Below are positions 1 through 5,006 of a stretch of DNA of 8,028 nt, one piece after another. The position numbers were made by a program, and so were the translations under genes. The DNA comes from an uncultured Lachnospiraceae bacterium (GTDB lineage: Bacteria; Bacillota; Clostridia; Lachnospirales; Lachnospiraceae), in assembly GCA_910585255.1 (NCBI GenBank), contig CAJUEI010000079.1, positions 1-8,028 on the forward strand, read 5' to 3'. How positions within the stretch are numbered: position 1 is the stretch's first letter; each line of letters starts with the position of its first letter. The notes under the pieces are model-generated. The model worked only from the letters and a program-made list of their open reading frames with translations. It ran no database searches and was not told the origin of the DNA.

Positions 1-212
1 AAAGATACCTAGTAAGAAGAAAGGAAAGCAGGCAAGATAACCAACTCTATTTTGTGTTCGTTGTATAAGGGATATCCATTTTAACCATAGCTATAGAATC
101 ACTTCAAATAGCAGGACATTATAGTAGCTAAACACATTTTTGCGTTCGTTGGCTGTATGACTGTAAATAGGTCTGTCCGAAAAACGGATGCACCAAAACT
201 TTCTTTTTACTC
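1..212. other. Left-edge non-coding stretch, no gene recognised
   Basis: I find no convincing gene here. Frames of 28-42 codons exist on both strands, for example a plus-strand ATG near 157, but none has a ribosome binding site or a recognisable product. Two similar T-rich phrases, TTTTGTGTTCGTTG (near 50) and TTTTTGCGTTCGTTG (near 137), are loosely repeated. A short TCCG-AAAAA-CGGA hairpin lies near 176-188 but is not followed by a T tract. The stretch lies beyond the 3' end of the toxin transcript and may be old mobile-element sequence. Confidence 0.4.
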
Positions 213-241
213 TTGCGTTCTGCTGCCAGATATGTTATATT
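213..241 (+). promoter_or_regulatory. Candidate promoter of the antisense antitoxin RNA
   Basis: A TTGCGT -35 (213-218) is separated by exactly 17 bp from a TATATT -10 (236-241), giving a predicted start near 248 on the plus strand. No plus-strand coding sequence follows. Transcription would instead run convergently into the 3' end of the toxin mRNA, the layout known for TxpA/RatA-type type I toxin-antitoxin pairs. The assignment rests on this spacing and context only. Confidence 0.4.
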
Positions 242-247
242 GAGAAT

Positions 248-357
248 ACAAAAGGGAAAGCCATAGAAGCGGCTACCCTCCGAATAACTTTAGCTTATAC
301 CTTTTACAGGGTCAGCCGTCAGCTACTGGGAATAGTTGGCGGCTATTTCGTTCCCTT
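248..357 (+). ncRNA. Putative antisense antitoxin RNA, overlapping the toxin mRNA 3' end
   Basis: Seen: the plus strand carries a 12-bp hairpin (arms 314-325 and 333-344, 7-nt loop) that pairs without mismatch if two G-U wobbles are allowed. The same positions read on the minus strand give C-A mismatches, so the structure fits plus-strand RNA better. A candidate sigma-A-like promoter lies just upstream (213-241). Known: type I antitoxins of the RatA kind are transcribed convergently to a small hydrophobic toxin gene and pair with its 3' untranslated region. Inferred: an RNA from about 248 to shortly after the hairpin (moderately T-rich tail at 345-357) would pair with about 95 nt of the toxin mRNA and some of its last codons. 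Both ends are approximate. Confidence 0.4.
250..278 (-). terminator. Probable terminator of the toxin mRNA
   Basis: Read on the minus strand, GGG-T-AGCC pairs with GGCT-TT-CCC around an 8-nt loop (254-278), and the structure is followed by TTTTGT. The internal U/UU mismatch makes it imperfect. The plus-strand reading lacks a T tract, so it points to termination of the leftward toxin transcript about 65 nt after its stop codon. Confidence 0.5.
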
Positions 358-435
358 AAAAATCTGATAACACAGACTCACAAGGGCAACCAGGAATATA
401 CCAGTCTGAATCAAATCAGAATATGTAATCATCAT
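343..435 (-). CDS. Putative holin-like toxin, 30-aa hydrophobic type I toxin
   Basis: The 30-residue product begins MMITYSDLIQTG, continues with one hydrophobic segment (about residues 11-26, GIFLVALVSLCYQIF) and ends in a basic KGTK tail. This is the composition and order of the small putative holin-like toxins common in Firmicutes, single-pass peptides thought to insert in and damage the membrane unless held off by an antisense RNA. The Shine-Dalgarno AAGGAGGG (complement of 442-449) lies 6 nt before the first ATG. A second ATG follows immediately and could equally be the start. The gene has its own extended -10 promoter (528-556), a structured leader, a terminator at 250-278 and a convergent antisense candidate. 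The alternative is a true phage holin, but 30 residues with one membrane segment is too short for most. The family call is from memory of such sequences. Confidence 0.75.
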   Translation of the reverse strand: MMITYSDLIQTGIFLVALVSLCYQIFKGTK

Positions 436-441
436 TCGCAG

Positions 442-465
442 CCCTCCTTTCTTTCGTCTGGAGGG
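442..465 (-). promoter_or_regulatory. Shine-Dalgarno-sequestering hairpin in the toxin leader
   Basis: In the minus-strand RNA, CCCUCC (complement of 460-465) is perfectly complementary to GGAGGG (complement of 442-447), with a 12-nt loop. The 3' arm is the core of the toxin's ribosome binding site. Six base pairs, five of them G-C, should largely hide it. Masking of the ribosome binding site in the full-length mRNA is a known feature of several type I toxins, where it delays translation until the RNA is processed or refolded. Confidence 0.6.
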
Positions 466-482
466 TATTGCTTATCCCTTCG

Positions 483-509
483 AAAAAGAGAGCAGCCGCC
501 TTTGGCTCT
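483..509 (-). promoter_or_regulatory. Terminator-like hairpin in the toxin leader, possible attenuator
   Basis: On the minus strand, AGAGC (complement of 505-509) pairs with GCTCT (complement of 489-493), one C follows, then TTTTT (483-487). The stem is only 5 bp with an 11-nt loop; an inner AGCC/GGCT pairing is an alternative. It lies between the predicted start near 521 and the Shine-Dalgarno hairpin, so it could terminate transcripts early. The short stem limits confidence. Confidence 0.35.
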
Positions 510-527
510 ATGGTTTCCCACGCTCCA

Positions 528-556
528 AGTATAGCACAGGTTTCTTTATTAGGCAA
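528..556 (-). promoter_or_regulatory. Toxin promoter, extended -10
   Basis: On the minus strand, TTGCCT (551-556) is followed after exactly 17 bp by TATACT (528-533), with TG one base before the -10 (TGCTATACT). This is a near-consensus extended -10 sigma-A promoter. The predicted start near 521 gives a leader of about 85 nt. It lies 35 bp beyond the stop of the upstream 113-aa gene, so the toxin probably has independent, constitutive transcription. Confidence 0.65.
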
Positions 557-591
557 TCACTCTATCTTATTTTTTTACCTATTTTCCCCTT

Positions 592-933
592 TTACTCCTT
601 TCCCCTTATATTTACCCTCACACCATTTTCAATCAAATTTACCCCTTTTTCAGCTAATGTACTACCATGTTTACAATTATATTCTTGCATCCGTTCCCTT
701 GCTCTTTCCCTTTGTGTTTCGCTTACCTCTTTTGGTGGTGAAATCTTAATCCATGAAGTAGGGATATGGGCGTAGATGCTCCCGTCTGGATTTTCTGCCA
801 CTATCTCACACGCCTCTGGATACTCTTTTGCCAATTTCCTTATTCTGGACTTATACCGCCCTTGTGAAAAGGTTATAGTCGCTCTTTCTTGATTCTTCAA
901 AAATTCAATTACATTTTCATTACATCTATCCAT
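592..933 (-). CDS. Hypothetical protein, 113 aa, probable mobile-element accessory gene
   Basis: The 113-residue protein starts MDRCNENVIEFLK, with AAGGAG (complement of 944-949) ten bases before the ATG. The N-terminal half has alternating hydrophobic and basic residues (ATITFSQGRYKSRIRKLAKE) followed by PEACEIVAENPDGSIYAHIP and a tryptophan-containing SWIKISPP motif. The rest is charged and probably helical (RERARERMQEY). No signal peptide, membrane segment or known catalytic motif is visible. Very similar small proteins are, from memory, found in Clostridia phages and integrative elements, without a known function. The repeated Ser/Thr-Trp-Ile-Lys core and short length suggest a small cytosolic protein, possibly nucleic-acid binding given its basic face. 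That role is inference. It is the last of three small minus-strand genes and has a candidate promoter flanked by direct repeats. Confidence 0.75.
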   Translation of the reverse strand: MDRCNENVIEFLKNQERATITFSQGRYKSRIRKLAKEYPEACEIVAENPDGSIYAHIPTSWIKISPPKEVSETQRERARERMQEYNCKHGSTLAEKGVNLIENGVRVNIRGKE

Positions 934-982
934 GCTTCAAACACTCCTTTTTTTGTTGTACTTTTTTGATAATTCTTTTCGC

Positions 983-996
983 GTGCGTTATCGTGT
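983..996 (-). repeat. Direct repeat copy 1, candidate operator half
   Basis: GTGCGTTATCGTGT on the plus strand matches 13 of 14 bases of the copy at 1040-1053, in the same orientation. This copy lies just downstream of the candidate -10 (997-1003), over the expected transcription start of the 113-aa gene. A regulator binding here would block that start. It is given on the minus strand because that is the orientation of the gene it would control. Confidence 0.4.
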
Positions 997-1026
997 ATAT
1001 AAATTCTGTTTTTCCCGAAAATGCAA
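997..1026 (-). promoter_or_regulatory. Candidate promoter of the 113-aa gene
   Basis: On the minus strand TTGCAT (1021-1026) is followed at 17-19 bp by the AT-only run TTTATATA, which can serve as a -10 in more than one register. The predicted start lies inside the direct repeat at 983-996. The resulting leader is about 55-60 nt and ends in the AAGGAG site. The ambiguous -10 register lowers confidence. Confidence 0.4.
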
Positions 1027-1039
1027 GGTTTTTACTCTT

Positions 1040-1053
1040 GTGTGTTATCGTGT
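1040..1053 (-). repeat. Direct repeat copy 2, candidate operator half
   Basis: GTGTGTTATCGTGT on the plus strand, differing at one base from the copy at 983-996 and 57 bp away. It sits upstream of the candidate -35 (1021-1026), so the two copies bracket the promoter, as expected for cooperative or looping regulation. Chance similarity cannot be ruled out. Confidence 0.4.
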
Positions 1054-1065
1054 TGCACAGGCCTT

Positions 1066-1206
1066 TCAAAGTAGTTCAGGACGGTACTTCCCTGTTGCAC
1101 AACCATTTCGCAATTCCAAATACCGTTTCCGGCTTATCTGGTATGCATCAAAGCCAAGCCGTGGGGCACTCTGCTTTTTTGTTCGATTCCATTTCTCTCC
1201 TGACAT
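1066..1206 (-). CDS. Small hypothetical protein, 46 aa
   Basis: A 46-residue frame too short for usual ORF cut-offs. It begins MSGEKWNRTKKQ, contains DAYQISRKRYLELRNG and ends KYRPELL. The ATG at 1204-1206 follows GGAGGGC (complement of about 1212-1218) at normal spacing, the best evidence that it is translated. The product is strongly basic (many Arg/Lys) with a predicted central helix, and has no signal peptide or membrane segment. It lies between two other small minus-strand genes: 43 bp separate its start from the stop of the 73-aa gene, and the junction is filled by a hairpin that includes its ribosome binding site. The basic helix resembles small phage-encoded proteins, but I cannot name a family. 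It could also be the N-terminal remnant of a longer protein, since the stop falls soon after the helix. Confidence 0.55.
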   Translation of the reverse strand: MSGEKWNRTKKQSAPRLGFDAYQISRKRYLELRNGCATGKYRPELL

Positions 1207-1209
1207 TTC

Positions 1210-1250
1210 AAGCCCTCCTATCTGATGATTGAGATAGGTTTAGAGGGCTT
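1210..1250 (-). promoter_or_regulatory. Intercistronic hairpin covering the 46-aa gene's ribosome binding site
   Basis: AAGCCCTC (1210-1217) pairs perfectly with GAGGGCTT (1243-1250), and inside it CTATCT (1218-1223) pairs with AGATAG (1232-1237), leaving an asymmetric 5-nt bulge. In the minus-strand RNA the 3' side contains the GGAGGG Shine-Dalgarno of the 46-aa gene, and the 5' side overlaps the stop codon of the 73-aa gene. Ribosomes finishing the 73-aa gene would melt the stem, suggesting translational coupling. Transcription termination is less likely because no good T tract follows on the minus strand. Confidence 0.55.
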
Positions 1251-1471
1251 TATATCAAGCTCCCTTTGCTTTTTCGCTCCAATTTATTCAAAACCGCAAG
1301 AATCAAATCTTTACACAAAGGACAACAATACTTTTCATTGATTGCCGCTGCCTCTGCTATAACCGCTTCCCAAAATTCTTCTGTACTTTCCACATAATAA
1401 TATCTCTTAAAAAACGTCCAGACTTCCCCAAAGTAGGAAATTTCCGTTTTCATCTGCTCATTGGTTGCCAC
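1250..1471 (-). CDS. Hypothetical protein, 73 aa, GTG start, phage/element type
   Basis: The start codon is GTG (complement of 1469-1471), eight bases after the strong ribosome binding site GGAGGGG (complement of 1480-1486). The 73-residue protein contains an aromatic stretch, FGEVWTFFKRYYYVE, a helix EEFWEAVIAEAAAINEKY and a CCPLC cysteine cluster near residues 49-53, ending in a basic LNKLERKSKGS tail. The CxxC-like pair could bind metal, but with only three clustered cysteines and no partner pair this is speculative. Similar short proteins occur, from memory, beside phage and integrative-element replication genes of Lachnospiraceae. Here a primase remnant of the same orientation lies just upstream, which fits. 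No function is known to me. Confidence 0.7.
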   Translation of the reverse strand: MATNEQMKTEISYFGEVWTFFKRYYYVESTEEFWEAVIAEAAAINEKYCCPLCKDLILAVLNKLERKSKGSLI

Positions 1472-1586
1472 TCAATTCACCCCTCCGACTATTAAAAATC
1501 CATTACAAAAAACATAAAATTACTTACATCCATTTTGCATACTTTCATTTGCTAAAGTGCTTGAAACCGTTGATTTTACTGGATTT

Positions 1587-1601
1587 ATGCAAAATTTGCA
1601 T
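1587..1601. repeat. 15-bp palindrome ATGCAAA-A-TTTGCAT, possible operator
   Basis: Perfect 7-bp arms (1587-1593 and 1595-1601) around a single base. A related half-site, ATTTTGCAT, lies at 1532-1540. Both sit in the 158-bp gap upstream of the 73-aa gene, where I see no strong promoter. The AT-rich context makes chance matches easier. Confidence 0.35.
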
Positions 1602-1629
1602 TTCATATGTGACATTCTAAAGTTAAACC

Positions 1630-1854
1630 CTATAGGAAATTTACATTTACTTTGCACAAATTGCACATCTTCAAAATATTATCCTGCATGATTTCCATTA
1701 GAAATTTCTTCCATTCTCTACAATCGACAGTGGGATCATATTTGGCATTACATATCCTTGAAAGAAGCATATCGGGGCTGTGGCTCAAGAATACAGACTT
1801 ATTCCCAGACAAATCAAGTGTGCCATTCTGCAAATTCAATCCAACCGTTCGCTC
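1630..1854 (-). pseudogene. Fragment of a phage/plasmid primase (P4/D5 type)
   Basis: The minus-strand frame reads LNLQNGTLDL followed by HSPDMLLSRICNAKYDPTVD and CREWKKFLMEIMQDN. This matches, from memory, the conserved order in P4-family phage/plasmid primases: an NGTLDL turn, a stretch listing the substrate state, a YDP-x-x-DC-x-x-W-x-x-FL segment, then the region leading to the helicase ATPase. A complete protein has several hundred residues, including a Walker A motif; here only about 50-60 recognisable residues remain. The fragment has no start signal, and after IMQDN the reading no longer resembles the family and stops at 1630. It runs in the same direction as the small genes on its left, so it probably is what is left of the replication gene of that element. 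The upstream boundary is approximate. Confidence 0.6.
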
Positions 1855-1889
1855 TATCATATTCATCGAATCGTTCGAGAAACGGAAAA

Positions 1890-2231
1890 AAAGTAGAAAA
1901 TGGCTTGGAAAAACTTTATGTAAATGCGAAAGCAAAAGATGGTTCTTTACTATCTGAATTAATGGAAGTGTTTATCAATGATGAAATCTATAACAGCAAA
2001 TTTCCGATTACCTCCGACAGAAAGCGTTGGTATAAACAGACAGAGGAGGGACAAAAAGAAATGTCAGAAATAATCGAAAAAATTCGAAATGAAGGAAAAG
2101 AAGAAGGAAGACTAGAAACGCTTTATTCTTTAGTAAAACAAGGAATACTTTCCTTAACAGAAGGGGCAGTACAGGCAAATATGGCAGAAGAATCCTTTCA
2201 AAATAATATGAATAAAATGTTTCCAATCTAA
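1890..2231 (+). pseudogene. C-terminal fragment of an Rpn-family (PD-(D/E)XK) protein
   Basis: From about 1890 the plus-strand frame reads ENGLEKLYVN, then a middle segment with SELMEVFINDEIYNSKF, then WYKQTEEGQKEMSEIIEKIR, a charged GKEEGRLETLYSLVKQGILS helix and a short tail. This is the characteristic C-terminal half of Rpn-family (recombination-promoting nuclease, formerly transposase-like) proteins: a YVN strand, the KxTEEG motif, NEGKEEGR and a leucine-rich helix. The N-terminal nuclease core with the catalytic Asp/Glu/Lys residues is absent. The frame stays open upstream to 1758, but those codons overlap the opposite-strand primase fragment and do not look like Rpn. No ribosome binding site precedes any usable ATG. 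It is therefore a truncated remnant, probably not expressed as an active nuclease. It ends at a perfect terminator two bases later. Confidence 0.7.
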
Positions 2232-2232
2232 C

Positions 2233-2264
2233 AAAAAGTCGGAGAAATTTACTCCGACTTTTTT
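2233..2264. terminator. Strong bidirectional rho-independent terminator
   Basis: AAAAAGTCGGAG (2233-2244) pairs perfectly with CTCCGACTTTTT (2252-2263) around a 7-nt loop. On the plus strand it ends in six T residues just after the Rpn fragment's stop. On the minus strand the complementary run gives five T residues, so it also ends leftward transcription from the 588-aa gene. It separates convergent units. Confidence 0.9.
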
Positions 2265-2275
2265 ATTTGTTTCTT

Positions 2276-2431
2276 CTATACAAATAGATCTATTTTTAGT
2301 TTGATAATCTCCTCTTCTGCTTCAGAAAGAAAAAACTATCTTATCTCCGAATAATTTTCCCGTTCCTTATCTTCTAACAAAACTTCTTCCGGTAATAAAG
2401 ATAACCCAAACTTTGCTTCTTTCTTATATTT
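2276..2431 (-). pseudogene. Decayed coding remnant with in-frame stop
   Basis: On the minus strand one frame reads KYKKEAKFGLSLLPEEVLL, then EDKERENYSEIR, an in-frame TAG at 2336-2338, then FFLSEAEEEIIKLKIDLFV and a second stop at 2276-2278. The amino-acid composition is protein-like (amphipathic, Glu/Lys/Leu-rich) on both sides of the first stop, unlike random AT-rich DNA. No start codon or ribosome binding site is evident; the 588-aa gene's stop lies about 35 bp upstream. I cannot identify the parent family. It may equally be chance. Confidence 0.3.
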
Positions 2432-2464
2432 TTCACTTTCACTCTTATTTTTATTATTTTAATA

Positions 2465-4231
2465 CTATTGAATATCCCATGTATAAAATATAATCCTATC
2501 TTTTTTATAAGAATACCAAACTAATTTTCCATCGCTTACTACCGGCATACATTCAGATAACTCTGCATTTATCGTTTGTATACTCCCAACCAAATTCCCA
2601 TTTTCATCTAACATTACATAATTAATATATCGATTCTGTGCATCCATCCATAAAAGCATAAATGACTTATTTGTAATCTTAATCAGATAGGGATTCATAA
2701 TATGTGTACCTGGCATATGTGTATAATACGCACTTTCTACTTCTTTCGTATAATTAGTAATCCAAATTAGCTTTGTACCTGCTTCTGAAAAATCATTTTT
2801 ATTGGTTACTGTAATATACACATTTCTCACAGACGAGTTTCCACTTTGATCGGTTGATAATCCTGCTGTAATATAAGAAGTATCCGAAGCCACCAGCCCT
2901 CCTATTTTTGCATGTGTTACGTTATCTCCTATTTTGCCTGCATAAGAAATTGTTTTTACCATCTCTCCTTTACCAGATCGTTCTTCTGCACTATAACGGG
3001 AAAGGACGGCTGCTCTCGGATAAGCATCTCCCTGATCCAAGGCAATAATCTTATTACCATCTGCAGTAATATGCTGATCAAAAGAATGGGCTACATATCC
3101 AGTCGGCACATAAGCCACTTCATATGCACTATATAATACTTCCATAGATGAAATTCTTATTTGAAATGACATATTTGCCTGATGGTTAAGTCCATCATCT
3201 GACTTATACATCAAATGACTCGTTCTTATATGAAGAATCCCATCTTGATCTACACATTTTAAAGAACCATAATCAAAAGGTACTATTGTATTTGCTCCAT
3301 ATATAGATGCACTATCGATTCGATTCCAATTTTTATCATATTTTATTATTCTTATTACTTCACAAGAATCGGATTCATTCGGATTTTCCTGACCACTAAT
3401 CACAAAATAATTATTATCTGTAGCATATACTCCTCCGAATATCGGCAATTCCTGATCAATTAATTTATAGTTACTTTTCTTAAAATCTTTCGTATAAGTT
3501 TCTACTATAAGCATACGATTGTTATCCTTTAAATCTGATTCCATACTTGCCCTTTGTACTCTCACAAAACTCCCATCTTTTTGTGGAAAAAGATTTGATG
3601 TCACGCACTTGCCATAATCCGAGCCAACACTGCTAAAAAAATTATCTGTACTCGTTATCTTATACTCTTGTTCTTGATTAATTACTACTTTCCTCAGCTT
3701 TCCATTTCTTACATCCGAATCCTTTATTCTGGCATCTACAATCATCATATCTGCTGATTCTTCCACATAATCATCCCCCATTTTTTTTGGATTCATTTTA
3801 TAAATTTCCCCATTTTCCTGAATATAATAACTATATACAAATCCATCTTCATTATACTCTTTCAAACTTTCTGTTGCCATCTTTCCTGATTCAAGAAAAT
3901 AATACTTTTTCTTATTCGTATCTTGAAACAAACCAGTTTTCATTTTTCCTGAAGTAGTATCCAAATAATACCAATCCTGTTTTTGATCTTGAAACCAGCC
4001 AGTCTGCATATAACCAGATGCATCAAAATGATACCATGATCCATCCCAATCCTGAAACCACTTATCTGCCTGATAAGTTCCGTCTGCATTTTCATACCAC
4101 CAACCTTTGCCTTTGGCATCCTGATGCCATCCCTTTTCTGATGCAGAAACTGTTATATTTAAACTGCTAAAGTTTCCTCCTATCACACCTGCCAATACTC
4201 CTAAAACACCTACTGTTACCCATCTTCTCAT
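2465..4231 (-). CDS. Secreted cell-wall-binding protein with large extracellular (propeller-like) domain, 588 aa
   Basis: Residues 1-30 form a signal peptide: MRRW, a hydrophobic core (VTVGVLGVLAGVIGG) and a probable cleavage at VSA-SE. Residues about 33-145 hold aromatic cell-wall-binding repeats of the choline/glucan-binding type (GWWYENADGTYQADKWF, SWYHFDASGYMQTGWF, DWYYLDTTSGKMKTGLF, KYYFLESGKMA). Such repeats hold proteins non-covalently on the envelope. The remaining ~440 residues are beta-rich without a catalytic motif I recognise. Landmarks include DDGLNHQANM (about 346), HSFDQHITADGNKIIALDQG (about 383-402), AYPRA, and LIWITNY (about 490). From memory, this combination recurs in uncharacterised Lachnospiraceae surface proteins and resembles a beta-propeller; that is inference. 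The ATG is 9 nt after AGGAGG, with an extended -10 promoter upstream. A 234-bp gap to the bidirectional terminator follows. Confidence 0.85.
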   Translation of the reverse strand: MRRWVTVGVLGVLAGVIGGNFSSLNITVSASEKGWHQDAKGKGWWYENADGTYQADKWFQDWDGSWYHFDASGYMQTGWFQDQKQDWYYLDTTSGKMKTGLFQDTNKKKYYFLESGKMATESLKEYNEDGFVYSYYIQENGEIYKMNPKKMGDDYVEESADMMIVDARIKDSDVRNGKLRKVVINQEQEYKITSTDNFFSSVGSDYGKCVTSNLFPQKDGSFVRVQRASMESDLKDNNRMLIVETYTKDFKKSNYKLIDQELPIFGGVYATDNNYFVISGQENPNESDSCEVIRIIKYDKNWNRIDSASIYGANTIVPFDYGSLKCVDQDGILHIRTSHLMYKSDDGLNHQANMSFQIRISSMEVLYSAYEVAYVPTGYVAHSFDQHITADGNKIIALDQGDAYPRAAVLSRYSAEERSGKGEMVKTISYAGKIGDNVTHAKIGGLVASDTSYITAGLSTDQSGNSSVRNVYITVTNKNDFSEAGTKLIWITNYTKEVESAYYTHMPGTHIMNPYLIKITNKSFMLLWMDAQNRYINYVMLDENGNLVGSIQTINAELSECMPVVSDGKLVWYSYKKDRIIFYTWDIQ

Positions 4232-4285
4232 TATTCAGTACCTCCTAAAATAAAAAATTCTTTCTACTCTTAAAATTTAATTTTC

Positions 4286-4314
4286 ATTATAGCACAAAAA
4301 AGCAAAAAAAGAAT
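4286..4314 (-). promoter_or_regulatory. Promoter of the 588-aa surface protein gene
   Basis: On the minus strand a perfect TATAAT (4286-4291) is preceded by TGC, giving the extended -10 TGCTATAAT. The -35 at 17 bp is a weak ATTCTT, as is common with extended -10 promoters. Oligo-T tracts fill the spacer. The predicted start near 4279 gives a leader of about 48 nt ending in AGGAGG at 9 nt from the ATG. The promoter lies after the 4366-4409 hairpin, so the gene is probably transcribed separately from its upstream neighbour. Confidence 0.7.
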
Positions 4315-4365
4315 CGATAAAACAACCATAATTATCCTATACCAAATTTCATTTTTCCTATCAAC

Positions 4366-4411
4366 AAAAGATGCATAGATTCTATTTTTTGTTAATCTAT
4401 GCATCTTTTTT
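4366..4411. terminator. Terminator hairpin between the two surface-protein genes
   Basis: AAAAGATGCATAGATT (4366-4381) pairs perfectly over 16 bp with AATCTATGCATCTTTT (4394-4409), with a 12-nt loop. On the minus strand it ends in CTTTTGTTG, about 155 bp after the stop of the upstream surface protein gene. The plus-strand side has TTTTTT at 4406-4411, so it can act in both directions. The stem is AT-rich, and half of the T run is within the stem. Confidence 0.75.
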
Positions 4412-4565
4412 ATCATTGTTCTATTAATTACTCTTTGCTAAAAGAACCCTTCCTACTTCTATTTTTATTTTTCCTTTCAAATTTCTTCTGTTACTTAACG
4501 ATTCTTGTTATTTAGAATCCAATATTTTTACTCTATCTTTATTTAAATATCGTGAATCATCCTTT

Positions 4566-5006
4566 TTATTTTATCCATGCACCATTTTTATCCACTTGAT
4601 ATCCGTCTGGTGTGGTACAACTTACTGCCATATCGCCATTCTTATTTAGATAATACCAAATATCTTTATCTAAGAACCAACCAGTTTTCATAGCACCATC
4701 TGGATTCAGATAGTACCATTGATTTTTCCATAAAATCCATCCAGTTGCCATATCACCGTTGCCACCTTTTAAGAAATACCATTTTTCTTTATATAATATC
4801 CAGCTATTTTCTACCATAGCACCATCTGTTCCTAAATAATACCACTTATTATTGCTTAAAATCCATCCCGTTACCATATAACCAGCTTTATTAAAAAAAT
4901 ACCACTTATTATCTATAAATTGCCATTTGTTAGCAGGATAGCTATTATCTGCATTTTGATACCACCAACCAATCTGATCTTTTATCCAAGAACCGCTCTT
5001 GTTTAA
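4566..5006 (-). repeat. C-terminal cell-wall-binding repeat block of the LRR protein
   Basis: About seven units of roughly 20 residues, each with an aromatic pair and a glycine turn: IGWWYQNADNSYPANKW, NKWYFFNKAGYMVTGWI, NKWYYLGTDGAMVENSWI, EKWYFLKGGNGDMATGWI, NQWYYLNPDGAMKTGWF, IWYYLNKNGDMAVS, and a last degenerate DGYQVDKNGAWIK. These are the choline/glucan-binding-like repeats that fasten secreted proteins to wall polymers. The sister 588-aa protein carries the same kind of block, but at its N-terminal end. Confidence 0.8.

Noticed and set aside
45..160. LexA/DinR-type boxes around GTTCG
   Set aside because: The GTTCG words lack the facing GAAC half-site at the right spacing, so no true box is present.
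468..749. 93-aa plus-strand frame
   Set aside because: It lies antisense to the toxin leader and the 113-aa gene, has no ribosome binding site and its composition is that of complementary AT-rich coding DNA.
932..1232. 97-aa and 88-aa plus-strand frames
   Set aside because: They are complementary to the 46-aa gene and its promoter region, are mutually overlapping and lack ribosome binding sites.
1652..1957. 101-aa plus-strand frame
   Set aside because: It is antisense to the primase remnant, which has recognisable motifs, and has no initiation signal.
2008..2226. 72-aa minus-strand leucine/phenylalanine-rich frame, possible membrane peptide
   Set aside because: It is the reverse complement of the lysine/glutamate-rich Rpn fragment; such shadows naturally look hydrophobic. 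No ribosome binding site.
2912..3136. 74-aa plus-strand frame
   Set aside because: Wholly inside the 588-aa gene on the opposite strand, without a start signal.
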